DNA from: Blakeslea trispora
Lineage: Eukaryota > Mucoromycota > Mucoromycetes > Mucorales > Choanephoraceae
Assembly (NCBI GenBank): GCA_025331445.1
Contig: JAIWNE010000100.1
Location: forward strand, 1 to 64,000
Length of the DNA stretch: 64,000 nucleotides
Direction: 5' to 3'
How positions within the stretch are numbered: position 1 is the stretch's first letter; every line of letters starts with the position of its first letter. The notes under the pieces are model-generated. The model saw only the letters and a list, made by a program, of their open reading frames with translations. It was not told the origin of the DNA and made no database searches. This document shows, one piece after another, positions 34,112 through 46,391 of this stretch. The translations under genes were made by a program, and so were the position numbers.

Positions 34112-37100
34112 ATGAATTTCAGTTTTGAAGGCAACTTTAAGCCAAAGCGCAACATTAACCTTGGAGGTGTCCGGCGTGTGGACGATAAAAAGTCACTCAT
34201 GGCCAAGGCTCAACAAGAGAGAAAACAAAGAGAACAAGAACGTCTTCGGCTTAAAAGTGCTGGTTATATCCAGGTAAGTAAAAAAAAAAAAAAAGTGAAG
34301 CTGCTGATAAGTATTTAACATATTTGCAATGACAAGGCTTTCTATAGAGGACGCAAAGTAGCGGCTAAAGTACGAGAAAACAACCGAAAAGAGTTTGAAA
34401 AGAGAATGACAACAGAACCTATAGATCTGCTTGGCATCACTCGACTACTTGTCTTATTCTATCAACCTGAGAAAGATGCGCAGTACTTGAAATATTTGGC
34501 CAATATCATGCCTTCTTCAACCTATGCATGGGACTCAGATAATGACATATGGCTATTATGCTTGCTCATCAAAAAAGTGATCATGCCCAGTTTAGCACTC
34601 ACTGAAGCGACCAACTTACTTGCCTGTGTTTTCCAATTACCCAACCAAGAGACGCATGTTCGCATCTTGACCTTCACACTCTATCGCACTCATCTATTGA
34701 AAGACTTGAAAGAGATGCAACCATTCTCAGATACCATTCAGTCTATTCTCTATCAATGCATCACATTCAACCCGCCTTATGACTATACATCGACCCTGAT
34801 TCAACACTATGGAGGTACAGGCAGACGCGCACTCTACATGACACGCACTGCCTTACTCCAGATGATTGTCCGTGAACTATTGACCGATCCATTCTTCTTT
34901 GATCAATTTCAAGATCGGAACAAGACAATACAGACATGGGCTATTCAGTTACCTTTGGAACAAATACTATCGACAGTCATTGAATTGTTTCCTAATCCAA
35001 AACTAGATGCAACCAGTCTTGCAGGTCTGTTGATCAATATTACCGGAATGGGTGAGACAGACTCTGGGAAGCGTTTGGCTGCTTCATTGACGAGTTATGC
35101 TAAAACCATTCAATTGCTCTTGACTCACTTACCTCCCGCTTTCTTGGTGGATCCTTCCGAGTCAACATCAGAAATCATAAAACAAGGCAAGTAAGAGGAA
35201 CCCCTTTCATCTAACAAAATAGAGAGGCTAATGTAGTTGTTTTAGGTACAGATTCTTCCGACGAGTCCTCTGATGAAGAAGAAGATGCCATTATGCATGA
35301 AGTACAAGAACCTGCTGCACTTGTATCACCCTTGATCCGTGCACGACTTGAACTACTCTATGCTCCCGATCGAATCAATGATCTTTTGTACACTTTTATT
35401 CAACGAAAATCCGATACTGAATCAATTGCTAGCTTCTTCAACACATTGATGATGCGCTGGCCTGCCAAGAAAGACACTGTTCTCAATACACTTTTGTATA
35501 AATCTAGACAAAGGGCTGCCTATCCTCTTGTGCAGCGCCTTTGGGAATCTTGGTCTACTTTGGCCTCTGTATTTAACGACCAAAACATCATACCACACCT
35601 ATCATCAGCAATCAAGTCATTGACAGATAACAGTAACCATTGGTCTATTCTTCATTTGTTATGTGAAGTGTATGCTCGTCTGCTACTGACCATGGGTGAT
35701 GATGAATTTTTTTCAGATGGGAATGCGCTTCATGTAGATCAGATAGTCATATTGAGTCGACAGCTCAAGAATATCTCGTTCGTCATGTTTTGGCGCGCTG
35801 CTAGTATGGACTTGACACAGACTATAGGTATGACAGGCATTCAATTAAGTCAACTAAGATCGAGTGTGACACATCTTTTACAGCAAATTCATATGCGAGA
35901 GTAAGGTCCTTGATTGAATAGAGAAGAGTATGGTTCTTATTGTTTTTTACTATAGCTCTCGTCGATCATTTTGTCCAAAATCACATTGGTTAATACCAGA
36001 CTTGGATACGGATGACTTCTCGAGCGAAGCAGTAGCTGAAGAGTTCAATCTGGAAAGTGAAGAGCAACAACTGCTTGAGATAGATCCTTCCATGAAGGGC
36101 CGATCGGTTTCTAAAGGGCGCTTGGCTATCATCAGTCCACGTCTAGGTCTTCTTAACAATATACCCTTTGTTATTCCCTTTCAGCAGCGTGTAGAGATAT
36201 TCCGCATGTTTGTTGCTAATGATAAGAAGAGAAACCAAATCGACGATATGTATCACCGTCCAAAGGCATCAGCCGTAGTGCGAAGAGACCATATGTTTCA
36301 GGATGGATACAATTCCTTGAGTAGATTAGGTGCTGACGAGCTCAAGGGCAAAGTAGCCATTTCTTTTGTAGATGAATTTGGCTTGGAAGAAGCTGGTATT
36401 GATGGTGGTGGTGTCTTTAAGGAATTCCTTACAGGCCTGAGCAAGGAAGCATTCAACCTAGATTATGGTCTGTTTGTAGCAACGCCAGATCAACTTTTAT
36501 ATCCCAATCCCAGTTTATCTGCTTCACATCGTAAGTTTTTTTTTTTTTATTCTTTCAGAAAGAAAAAAATGGCAACTAACACCATTGGGATGATCTGAAA
36601 TTAGCTCAGCAATTAGAGTACTTTAGATTTTTAGGTCTGATTATTGGTAAAGCAGTCTATGAAGGTGTTTTGTTGGATGTAGCGTTTGCAGAGTTCTTTT
36701 TAAAGAAATGCCTTGGCAAAGTAAACTATTGTAAGTTAAGAAAAACTAAAACAAAACAAAGGATAGTTTTATAACTCACCCAAAACCAGTGGATGATCTT
36801 GTTTCTTTAGATCCTGATCTCTATAAGGGTTTGATTGCTATAAAGCATTATGAAGGCAATGTAGAAGATTTATCACTAGACTTTACAAGTTCTCATTCAG
36901 AATATGGTGAGCCGGTCATTATGGACGTCATTCCAAACGGTAGTCAAATTCCAGTAACAAATGCCAATCGTATCCAGTACATTTACTCTATTGCCAACTA
37001 CAAACTCAATGTCCAGATTGCCAAACAATGTCGAGCTTTCTTCAAAGGTCTCTCTACCATCATTGATATCAAGTGGCTTCGCATGTTCAATCAGCAAGAA

Positions 37101-37527
37101 CTTCAGGTTCTCTTGGGTGGTGCTTCAGTTCCCATTAACTTGACTGACTTGCGTGCTCATACTGTCCTTGCAGGCTATCGCGATCATGATATCACTGTAC
37201 AATACTTCTGGCGTGCATTGGAATCGTTTGATAATGAGCTTCGCATGAAATTCGTCAAGTTTGTGACCTCATGTTCAAGACCACCTTTATTGGGCTTTAA
37301 AGAGCTTGTGCCTCAATTCTGTCTAAGAAATGCAGGCATGGATGATGAGAGATTGCCAACAAGTTCCACTTGTGTTAATTTATTAAAGTTGCCTAGCTAT
37401 ACAAGCTATGAAATACTGAGAGAGTAAGTTGGTCACATAGAAGATAACACAAGAAAAAACTCATGTTTTTGCTCGTAGGAAACTTTTATATGCCATCAAT
37501 GCAGATGCTGGATTTGACTTGTCATAA
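34112..37527 (+). CDS. HUL5: HECT E3 ubiquitin ligase, HUL5/UBE3C family
   Basis: Seven exons: 34112-34273, 34337-35186, 35246-35900, 35956-36530, 36605-36730, 36790-37423, 37479-37527; 1016 aa. A proteasome-associated ligase that extends ubiquitin chains on stalled or misfolded substrates. The start MNFSFEGNFKPKRNINLGG is the hallmark UBE3C N-terminus, followed by an Arg/Glu helix and an IQ-like motif (YIQAFYRGRKVAAKV). The C-terminal HECT domain includes VRRDHMFQDGYNSL, GLEEAGIDGGGVFKEFL, FRFLGLIIGKAVYEGVL and the catalytic cysteine C984 in SSTCVNLLKLPSY, ending EKLLYAINADAGFDLS. The second intron (35187-35245) must be GC-AG (donor GCAAGT) to keep phase; the GTAAG four bases later shifts the frame. 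Confidence 0.93.
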
Positions 37528-39641
37528 AATAATAAATTCATTTAGCCCTTGTATTTTGTTCTTTAAAAAAAACAGTAGCTTGGAAACATGTGTAAGAAGG
37601 ATTTTACGCTTTGTTCAGGAATGGCTCGACTCATTTCAACTGAAAAGTGAGGGAGGGGGGGGGAGAGACTAAATGTTGTATGAACAATCTTATTATTCTG
37701 CTAAATGTAGACATAATGACGACGATTACTTGTAGCTAAAACCTGCTTATGTCCAGTCAAGATACTTGACTCAAAATCTATCTTAAGCCCCAATCTGATC
37801 CTATTGAATGAGCCACTTATTTTATGTCAAGCGGCTTCTTTTTTGGTGGATAAATTCCTGTTAGATACAAGTGATTGCGAAATGGCTCGACTACTCATAG
37901 TTGTCTTTTGTCACATAATGCATGTCACGTGATTTGATCAGGCCCTTCTTATTTCTTTAGCAACACCAAAATGAATTCTCCTACTAAATCTAGCCTAAAA
38001 GGATTATTGCTGGTAATCATCAGCTTGATGATCGAAATAACAAACATATGTGAAATCAAGAACAGCCTGCTATATAAGGCAAGTGGAAGTTGCAGAAAGA
38101 AGAAAAAACGTCATATCTCCGTTCAGAAAAGGGTGTCGCACAAAAAAAGTAAGATGCATAGTTCTGTCGCTGTGCACCATATCTTGCTTATTGCAAAAAG
38201 ACATCCGTAGTCTATATTTTATGCAAAGTTCAAATACAATAAAAGCAATTTCAAGAATTAAAGACCAAGCAGTAGCTTCCCTTCATTGTGCAAGAAATGA
38301 ATGACAAACTAGTCCTTGGGAGTGAAGAGGCATAACTGACATCAAACATAAGCTACAATAGTTTTCCCCAAGTAGATACAGCTGTAGTAAAATACAAGAT
38401 AGCCAGTTGACTCAAGTATACCTTGATTACTGCAATAGCAATCAACCACTTACAGCGAACATTGAAGTTAATTGATTATAGAGTCTAAATAAGCAAGAAT
38501 TCATTTTCTAGGCTTAACCAATCTCTTTCTTTCTTTCTTCTTTTTTGACATATCAAAGCTTCACATACATACTGTCTTCACAAGCTGTAACACCCCCCAA
38601 ACAGTTAATCACGAATAATTATAGTACAAGCAAAAGAAATAAGCTCTCCACTCTAGTTATTATTATTTTTGACATAAACACATCTATTGCTCTGTAAAGA
38701 AAGCTTTGTATTGACTGCATACAAAGCGTGGTTAGCTATCGAGGCATGAATACTAGCATGTCAACAATTTTAGAGATTTCTATCACTATAGTTGTATCTT
38801 GGCTGTACCTTGACTTTTTCTTTGCTAACCAGTCAAAACCTGAATAACTTCAATTTATTTGCTTTCTTCGATCAAAACCACTGAAGTTCAACTAAGAAAG
38901 CATGGGCTAAGCCATTAGAAGAATTTCAGCCACTAACCGATGAACTCAAAATGTGCTACCTGAATGATCTCACAACTTCTGTACTTGTATTAGAACTAAG
39001 ATTGTATGGCAATTCTTTTATATTCGAGGAACACTTTACTAAAGAAGTAACAAACGAAATCTTCATTATACAATTACAATCATTTGATTGGTTCGCAACT
39101 CGAATGGAGCAAGCTCTCTTGAACCTGTCATGAAGGTAAAGTGATATTCATAGAGCTTCACCAAGATATTTATTCATCAATGATTAACTATTGCTCCTTA
39201 ACAAAATAATCAAAAAACTTGGGAAAAAGAAATAATTTACTACCTGATTCAATACAATTCTAACTTTGTAAATGAAATATTGTTTTGCATCTTGTTTCGA
39301 TGCTAGAGTTTTCTTTTTTTCAGTTGAAAAGGGATTGCCTACAGTATTACTGTTTATATTACTTTATCGAGAAAATGTATTTGGACACAATACGGGCAAC
39401 AAATTTCTGTCATTTGTAAAAAAGAAAAAAATGATTGGCTGTAGTATAGACCCTAGACATGTTCCGCGATGGTCTCACTTTGGTCCTGAAAGAATTACAT
39501 GTTCCGCTTAACAAAAAGCCAATGACGATGTTGATGATATCAAACCCTATAAAAAAGGAACTCTTGTTTTTCTCATCCTTTTTTTTTTCTTCTTTTCCCT
39601 ATTCGTTTCTTTTCCTTGTTTCAAGTTTTTTTAAAAAAGGG
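37528..39641. other. Intergenic with regulator relic
   Basis: 2.1 kb without an intact gene. The stretch 37971-39133 holds broken protein-like sequence (listed as a pseudogene); the rest is A/T-rich. A C run with homopolymers lies near 38590. Confidence 0.4.
37971..39133 (+). pseudogene. Probable relic of a Zn2Cys6-type transcription factor
   Basis: Fragments in one strand, interrupted by stops and shifts. At about 38110-38225 the frame reads FRKGCRTKKVRC, then CTISCLLQKDIRSLYF, which lines up with a Zn(II)2Cys6 binuclear cluster (CRxKKVRC...C..C......C.YF). Its first and last cysteines are missing and one spacing is off by one. At 38904-39133 a continuous stretch, KPLEEFQPLTDELKMCYLND onward through FDWFATRMEQALLNLS, looks like a folded C-terminal region. 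Several stops lie between them. A dead gene explains both better than chance; the family label is inferred from the cluster pattern only. Confidence 0.35.
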
Positions 39642-41145
39642 ATGACAAGAATTGCTTTTGTATTGACTCTGGCTCTGAGTGTATTTGCATCAATTGGTGA
39701 GACCAAAAATGTAACTCAAATAGCCGATTGTCCTGCCTTGACACCTCGAAATGGACCAAAAAACGTAAATGACCTTAGACCAGACGATATAAAAGTGGTA
39801 GGTGCATTGGGTGACAGGTATGTTTGTTTGTTGACGTGAATAAGAAGTATCAATGAAACTTACTTTAACATGACAGTATCACGGCAGGTTTTGGCATTAT
39901 GGGCTATAATGTCTCTTTACCCACAACCATTGCATTGCTGGATGCATTCACCGAGTATCGAGGTCTGAGTTATAGTGCAGGTGGCCAGGACAATGCCTTG
40001 ACTGTTCCCAATTACCTCAAGCATTATCAATCAGCTCTTACTGGTTATTCCAATGGCAATCACTCAATAGAAAGTTGTGGTGGTAAGTTGATTAGAGCCG
40101 AGAAGACAAGAAGTTCTTATTGACACTTTTTTTTTTCTTGGGTAACAATAGATGGTGACACCTGTTCAGCCAAGTGTAGGTTATGCTGTAGTGACATAAT
40201 GTAACACAAGAAATTCACATATTTATTTCTCTTTTCTCATATAAAGACGATTCTAATGATGATCGACTCAATGCTGCTATCAGTGGCGCAACTGCTAGAG
40301 ATTTAGATTATGAAGTCAATTATCTGATCAATGGTAAAATACCTTTATAGTTAACAAGTTTCAAGCTCTCGTGATTAATTACTTGACTATTTAGAAATGA
40401 AGTCTATTGAGGGCTTAGACTTTGAAAATGACTGGAAAATGATCAATATCCAAATAGGCAGCAACGATATGTGCAATTCTTGTTCAAGGAAGGATGATAC
40501 AAACTACACTAATCCCGATAATTATGGAAACTATGTAGAGGCAGCCATTGAAAAGTTACAACAAAATGTCCCCAAAGTACTCGTCAATCTAATCGGTACT
40601 TTCAATGTCTCTCTCATCTTCCCATTAACAGCTAATCAAACTTACTGTACACCACAAACCTCTGACGTTACCATCAACTACAATCTTCAAGAATGTGAAT
40701 GTGCTTCAGTCCCTGGAGGACTTGAGAAGATGGATCGATTGTCAAGTGGTAATCTATCATGTCTATAAAAGTGAATATTCACGTTTAACTCTTCGCTTTT
40801 TTTTTAGCTTACAACCAGAAACTAACAAGCATCTATCAGAAGCATCAACAAAACAAGACAGACGATTTTACTGTTGTTTATCAGAATGCAAACCTGAACA
40901 TTACAAGTTTCCCTATTGATTTCTTTAGGTAAACAGAACGTTAAACACCAGTGAATGAATGTACTGACTATGTTCATAGTAATTTCGACTGCTTCCATCC
41001 TGGACTCAAAGGTCATCGCTGGGTATCCAAGATTGTCTGGAACCAAATGTTTTCCAGTCAAGCAATGAAGCCCAAAATATTCAATTTCAACGAAAACGAA
41101 ACCATCTATTGCCCAACTGATTCTGATAGATTTGTTACCAACTAG
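39642..41145 (+). CDS. Secreted SGNH/GDSL hydrolase, phospholipase B1-like
   Basis: Six exons: 39642-39817, 39877-40082, 40247-40333, 40395-40748, 40808-40928, 40980-41145; 369 aa. An N-terminal signal peptide (MTRIAFVLTLALSVFASIG) indicates secretion. The catalytic blocks are complete: GALGDSITAGFG with nucleophile Ser59, QIGSNDMC (block III Asn), and DCFHPG with Asp318 and His321. The PLB1-like layout and the Cys-rich loops (NDMCNSC, CECASVPGG) fit animal and fungal PLB1/AdPLB-type lipases that cleave acyl chains from phospholipids. Several N-glycosylation sequons (NVT, NVS, NQT, NIT) support the extracellular location. The Ser59 codon is split by intron 1 (AG|T). Substrate not determined. 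Confidence 0.88.
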
Positions 41146-41768
41146 GCTATATCTACTGTTACAAACAATAAATAATAACACATGATTCCAAAACAGTACA
41201 CTTCAGATTTTATAGAATCTAGAAATTATTTTATCGAGTACAATCAGAATATAGCTATTCTGATAATGAACCAAGTGTTACTATGGAATTAAAGAGGAGC
41301 TTAGCTGTCTTTGTAAAAAAAATGTGTTGGTGTCGGCATAAATAACCTTCAACATCATCTCTTTCAGCCTGTTTATGTCTTGAGCTCTTAATTTACAAGA
41401 AAATCAAGACTGTTATAGTTCGTCAAACAGTTGTTATCATTCACCCTCATTAAAGTAGGTTATCTTTTCATGAAAACCTTTCCGATTCGTCTCTTCTTTG
41501 TCTTCATGAGAAAGCTGAAAGTATACTTATATAAAACATGGAAAAGAATAAAAACACGTTCTCTTTTTATTTTACCATTCACAGCATTGACAGCTTTTAG
41601 ATGATTCAACTTTCTAGAGTGTGAAGGAAACTATAAGCCGATACTGCTTTATTTGCTTTAATTTCTAAACTAAAGCGGGGCAATAAATTTAGACTTGAAC
41701 CTCTAACTCCATTTTTTTCTCACGTATTCTTTTATTCTTTCTTTTTGTACACATCACATATCGGGTAT
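41146..41768. other. Intergenic: lipase 3' side and kinase promoter
   Basis: 623 bp, A/T-rich with a pyrimidine tract before the next ATG (41710-41750). No gene seen. Confidence 0.4.
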
Positions 41769-43098
41769 ATGCTTCGACTATTTACTGTTTCGCATTTAAA
41801 GAACATTAAGCATGTCCGTTCTATTGCTTCAAAAGCTATTGAGCGGCCCAACTCTCAAGCCTTTTACGATGACAAGATTACCACTGTAAAGAAAGGATGA
41901 ACTTGATTTTGGATTTTCACTTTTTCACACATTCTTCTTTTTTTCTATATAGTTTGCGAGTAAACCTGTAAAGCCAGTGACTTTGAAACAACTGGTTCGA
42001 TTCGGACAACCTCCTTTATCCAACGAAAGTCTTCAGGCTTGTACACATTATGCTAAAGCAGAGCTGCCTGTTCGATTAGCAAGACGCGTTCGAGCCTTTC
42101 AGAGCTTACCCTTTATTGTGGGCACCAACCCTTATATCAAAGAAATTTACAACTTATATTACGATTCATTCGAGTCATTAGTGCAATATGCTCTCCCCAC
42201 ATCTCCAGGGGACGACGCCGAGTTCATTGAGAAGTTGAAGGCTTTTGTTGAACGTCACAGTGACAACATTCCAACACTTGCTAGAGGTGATTTTTTCGAG
42301 AAAAAAAAAAGATTCTTTGTTGTATCTAACTTTCTTTAAATAGGCTTTTTGGAATGCAAGCAATACATGAATGCACCCGATATGGCGAGGTTTTTGGATG
42401 ATATGATCCAAGCACGAATAGGCATTCGCTTGATTGCTGAACAAGCAATTGCATTAATGCACCAAAAGGATATTGAGACAGATGGATATATTGGCATCAT
42501 TGACACACAGATCAAACCAGATCAGCTGATTAAACAATGTGCAGACTTTGTTGCAGAGCTGTGTGAGTTCAATTACGGGGAAAGCCCAGAAGCCATCATT
42601 GATGGCCATACAGATACCAAATTTACCTATGTACCTGTCCATCTAGAATATATCCTGACTGAGCTGCTAAAAAATTCGTATAGAGCTACAGTAGAACACC
42701 ATAAGAAGATGGGCAGAACAACACCTTTACCTCCTATTCAGATCACCATCAGCCAGGGTGCAGAAGACATATCTATTCGAATCCGTGATCAAGGCAATGG
42801 TATTAGTGATGAGGATCTACACAAAGTGTTTGAGTACTCCTATACCACCGTCTCTAAAGCACAAGAAGATGCCGAAAATGATCCATCCAACATCTTTAGA
42901 AACATCACCGAGATGGCTATGCAAAGCGGTGTAGGCGGACCTTTGGCTGGGTTAGGGTTCGGCTTACCATTGGCTAGAATGTATGCTCGTTATTTCGGTG
43001 GTTCCCTAACACTTGTGTCTATGTGGGGATTTGGTTGTGATGTCTTTCTAAAGTTGAAGCATATCGATGATTCAATGGCGGAAGGATTAGAAATCTAG
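41769..43098 (+). CDS. Mitochondrial pyruvate / branched-chain ketoacid dehydrogenase kinase
   Basis: Three exons: 41769-41885, 41953-42286, 42344-43098; 401 aa. Phosphorylates and switches off the E1 subunit of a mitochondrial ketoacid dehydrogenase complex. A basic presequence (MLRLFTVSHLKNIKHVRSIA) precedes the helical regulatory domain (VTLKQLVRFGQPP, ELPVRLARRVRAFQSLP, MIQARIGIRLIAEQ). The GHKL ATPase domain has N-box ELLKNSYRATVEHH, G1 RDQGNGIS, and G2 GLGFGLPLARMYARYFGG. These are PDK/BCKDK hallmarks; the histidine-kinase fold here phosphorylates serine. PDK versus BCKDK (yeast Pkp1 versus Pkp2) cannot be separated by eye. Convergent with the subtilase, 437 bp apart. Confidence 0.93.
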
Positions 43099-43535
43099 AA
43101 TTCTTAACTTATTGAATATATTTCCTTTTGTGCTTTTTTTTTGACTATGTGCTAATTGATTGATTTTTATCATCTGCAGTTTGCCCACTTGGATTCTGTA
43201 ACGTAGCTACTTGAAAAATGATTGATGCTGCTATTGTCTTTTTGTGCTTGTATTGCCTATCTTTCTAAACGAACACTTACACAGCGAATAAGTAAAATAA
43301 ACACGCAATTGACAAGAACAGCACTGCTACGAAATATTGCTAGTGTTCATCTAGATGATTATTATACATAGAGTTAAGAGCATACATCATATCAATTTGA
43401 ATTATCATGCAAACATAAAAGATTTTAAAATCCAAAAGGAAAACTTGATGCAGTTATTTATTATATTGGAATAAAAAAAAAAGTTAAATACTATGGTACA
43501 TGTAAAGAAACACTCATTTATAAATGAGTTGCGTT
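43099..43535. other. Convergent intergenic: kinase / subtilase 3' ends
   Basis: 437 bp A/T-rich spacer containing the 3' UTRs of both genes; no gene or repeat seen. Confidence 0.4.
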
Positions 43536-46391
43536 TTAGTTCTTGACAACAATAGGACCAGAAGTCCACTTCTCCCAACTAGAAGCCTTGGAAGGATCGG
43601 CAAGTAATTTGAGAGCACTCATACGGAACTTGTAGGTGCCACTGGGAACAGGGATAGGGATAGCAACATTACCGACAGAGATAGGAACATAAGTACCTTC
43701 CCACTTGTATTGGTTGTATTGACTTTCGGCTTGGAAGTTACGACCCAAATAATCAAGACCAGTCAAGAATTGACCAATAGACTTGTTTGTCTTGGTATCA
43801 ATCAACTCAGTCTTGACGTGAGCAGTAGGGGTCAACAGGCGCAAGACGGCAATAGGTTCACTATCGGTTTGGTTACGGTCATAAGTGAAGGTATCATCAG
43901 TGGTATATTGCTTGGAATCCATGCCGATGATAAGAGGGAAATCCTTATCAAAGATAGGCAATTCACTTTGCTTGCCATTGACACCAAAGTAAGGGATCTT
44001 GACATCAGCATTGTTCTTCAATTGCTTAGACTTGAGGTGAATGAAACCACCGTAGAACACATGGTCCTTGGGGTCAGACTTGGGAGGAGTGACAGTGACA
44101 GTAATCTTTTGAGAGGCACCAGCAGCGAGCTTAAAGGTCTTCTTGGAGAAACGCAAGCTAGCTTTAGCAATAACGTTACCGGCAGGTTCAATGGGTGTGT
44201 ATCCAGTAGCTTGGAGGTAGTAAGGAGAGATACCGATGGCAGCGTCGTTGGTGACATCGAATTGAACAGTCTTGGAACCGTGGTTGGTGACAGTGATGGT
44301 TTGAGTTCGGTACTTGGTAGTGGCAGTGTCGTTGAAACTGATTTCAGCAGGAGAGGCATGAACACCTTGAGTGATGGCATCGAATACTTGAACAAGACCA
44401 GCACCTTGACGAACAGGTGAATCAATGCTGTTGACAGTTTGGTAGACAGCAACAGAGGAGGCATAGTTTTGGAATTGTTCGTTGATGTACTTGGTAGGCT
44501 TCTTCTCCTTACCGTGAGCATTCTTGTAAAGGGCAATAGAACCAGCAACATAGGGAGCAGCCATAGAGGTACCTGACATGACACCCCAGCTATCGAGGTA
44601 ACGAGGCAAAGTAGAGTAAACTTGACCACCAATACCAGCAACATTAGGCTTGAAGTTAAGTTCAGCAGAGGCACCAGTAGAAGAGAAATCAGAGACAGTA
44701 CCAGCTTGAGCTACAGGGGCAAGGGCATTCTTTCTGTCAAAGGTAACTGAGACATTACCTGCCTTGACAGCAGCAACAAGTTCGTCACCATCTTCCTTGG
44801 AGATGGTAATCACAGGAATAGAGACACCAGGAGTAGAAGCAGATAATGAACCATCGACATTGTTGTAGATGATGGCACCGATAGCACCAGCATTAGCAAC
44901 ATTCTTGACCTTGTCGGTGAAAGCACAAGAACCTCTTTGAATCAAAGCAAGCTTACCCTTGACGTTTTCAGAGATTCTGTCAACATAACATGCGTCTTCG
45001 CCATTGCCAGGGTTAACGTCACCACCAACAATAGGACCATTTCCGATAGTATCTTCGGTACTAGCACTGTAGAAGATGTTACGGTCAATACCGGTTGCCT
45101 TGAAGGCCTTGGAAGGATAATAACCATTTTCGATAGAAGCGACAGAGAAAGCACCGTTGGCAGTACTGGGTTGGCCTACAGTGTAGATACCTTGTTCACC
45201 AGAGTTACCAGCAGAAACAACGACTGAATACAAAAGTTTAGCATGACAATCACAAGTACCCTAAAAAATAAACTTACCACTGACACCCTTGGCAGCAATC
45301 TTGTCAACCACTTCGGATTCAGCATCTTGAGTAGAAGCCCAAGAGTTAGTTTCACCCAAGGACATGTTGATAACATCAACACCAGCATCATAAGCCATCA
45401 GCAAAGCCTTGATGACGATATCGTTGGTAACTTGACCACCACAACCAAACACACGCCACATACCAAGGTTGGCTTCAGGGGCAACACCAGTAAAGTTCTA
45501 CGATAAAGATGAGTTTTATGCCACTTGTATAATAAGATGATGTAAGCTTACAGTAGATTTGTCATAACCAGCAATGATACCAGAAACGTGAGTACCATGA
45601 CCTAAAACCAATTAATTAGTACATCATTTAGATTGGTAAATTGATCAATTCTTCATACCGCTAGCACCAGATTTAGCGCCACAGTTATCAAGAGGGTCAC
45701 TGTCAGGCTTGGGGGAATTAGAACCAGTGTAGGCATCACCTACTAAATCATAACCAGCAACAACCTTGTAGCCTTTACCAAAGCCACCACCCAAGGCAGG
45801 ATGCATATAATCAACACCTAATTTTAAATAAAAAAGTTAATATCTCACCTCATATTACTTTATAAAACTCTTTCATTTACCTGAATCAATCACACCAACA
45901 AGGACGCCTTTACCCTTGTTCTTGAGCTTGGAATGAACAAGATCAACTTGAGTCATACCATGAGGCAAGACAGTAGGTACTGACTTTTTACCCTTTTCAA
46001 ATTCCATGATCTTTGGACGAGACAAAAGTCTGACAGGATAGACGGCTTTAACATCGGATCTATCCATGATTTGTTTCAAGGTAGAGGCATGTGTATCTTC
46101 ATCTACGTCTTCAATGTTGACGGAAACACCACGGAAGAAAGTATGGTTGATGGTTTCCTTGACCTTGAGCTCAATAGATTCTTCAATTTCAGATAAACTT
46201 TGAGCAAGTACACTGGCTGAGCTAGCTGTCTTTTGGCTGTCAAAGCTGATAATGTAACGACCAGGGACAATGTTGGTGGAGCCTTTGATGAATTTGGGAT
46301 GATCAATCTTGATGGCATCAGCTGTCATGACAAAAATTGCCATACAGACACCAGCTACCACAATGGGGAAGACCGAGAAAGGCTTTTTCAT
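43536..46391 (-). CDS. Secreted subtilisin-like serine protease with PA and Fn3-like domains (S8)
   Basis: Five exons: 46391-45881, 45817-45659, 45601-45552, 45497-45278, 45223-43536; 875 aa. Order: signal peptide (MKKPFSVFPIVVAGVCMAIF), I9 propeptide ending near residue 140 (VPGRYIISFDSQKT...), catalytic domain with Asp169 (GVIDSGVDYMHP), His225 (GHGTHVSG), oxyanion Asn320 (VVVSAGNSG) and Ser533 (GVMSGTSMAAPY). A protease-associated domain is inserted between Asn and Ser (KGKLALIQRGSCAFTDKVKN, IGAIIYNN), and C-terminal Fn3-like beta domains follow. The full triad predicts an active extracellular endopeptidase of the C5a-peptidase/Vpr-like group common in Mucorales. No TM or GPI signal at the end. 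The big last exon has strong codon bias, giving long antisense frames. Confidence 0.93.

Noticed and set aside
35187..35194. GTAAG donor embedded at the HUL5 exon 2 end (35191)
   Set aside because: Gives phase 2, whereas the next exon needs phase 1; GC donor at 35187 fits.
43710..44420. 236-codon plus-strand frame across the subtilase
   Set aside because: Antisense shadow of the codon-biased last exon of the protease; the sense frame has all catalytic motifs.
44018..44674. 218-codon Leu/Ser/Thr-rich minus frame in the subtilase
   Set aside because: Alternative frame of the same exon, low-complexity composition and no family features.
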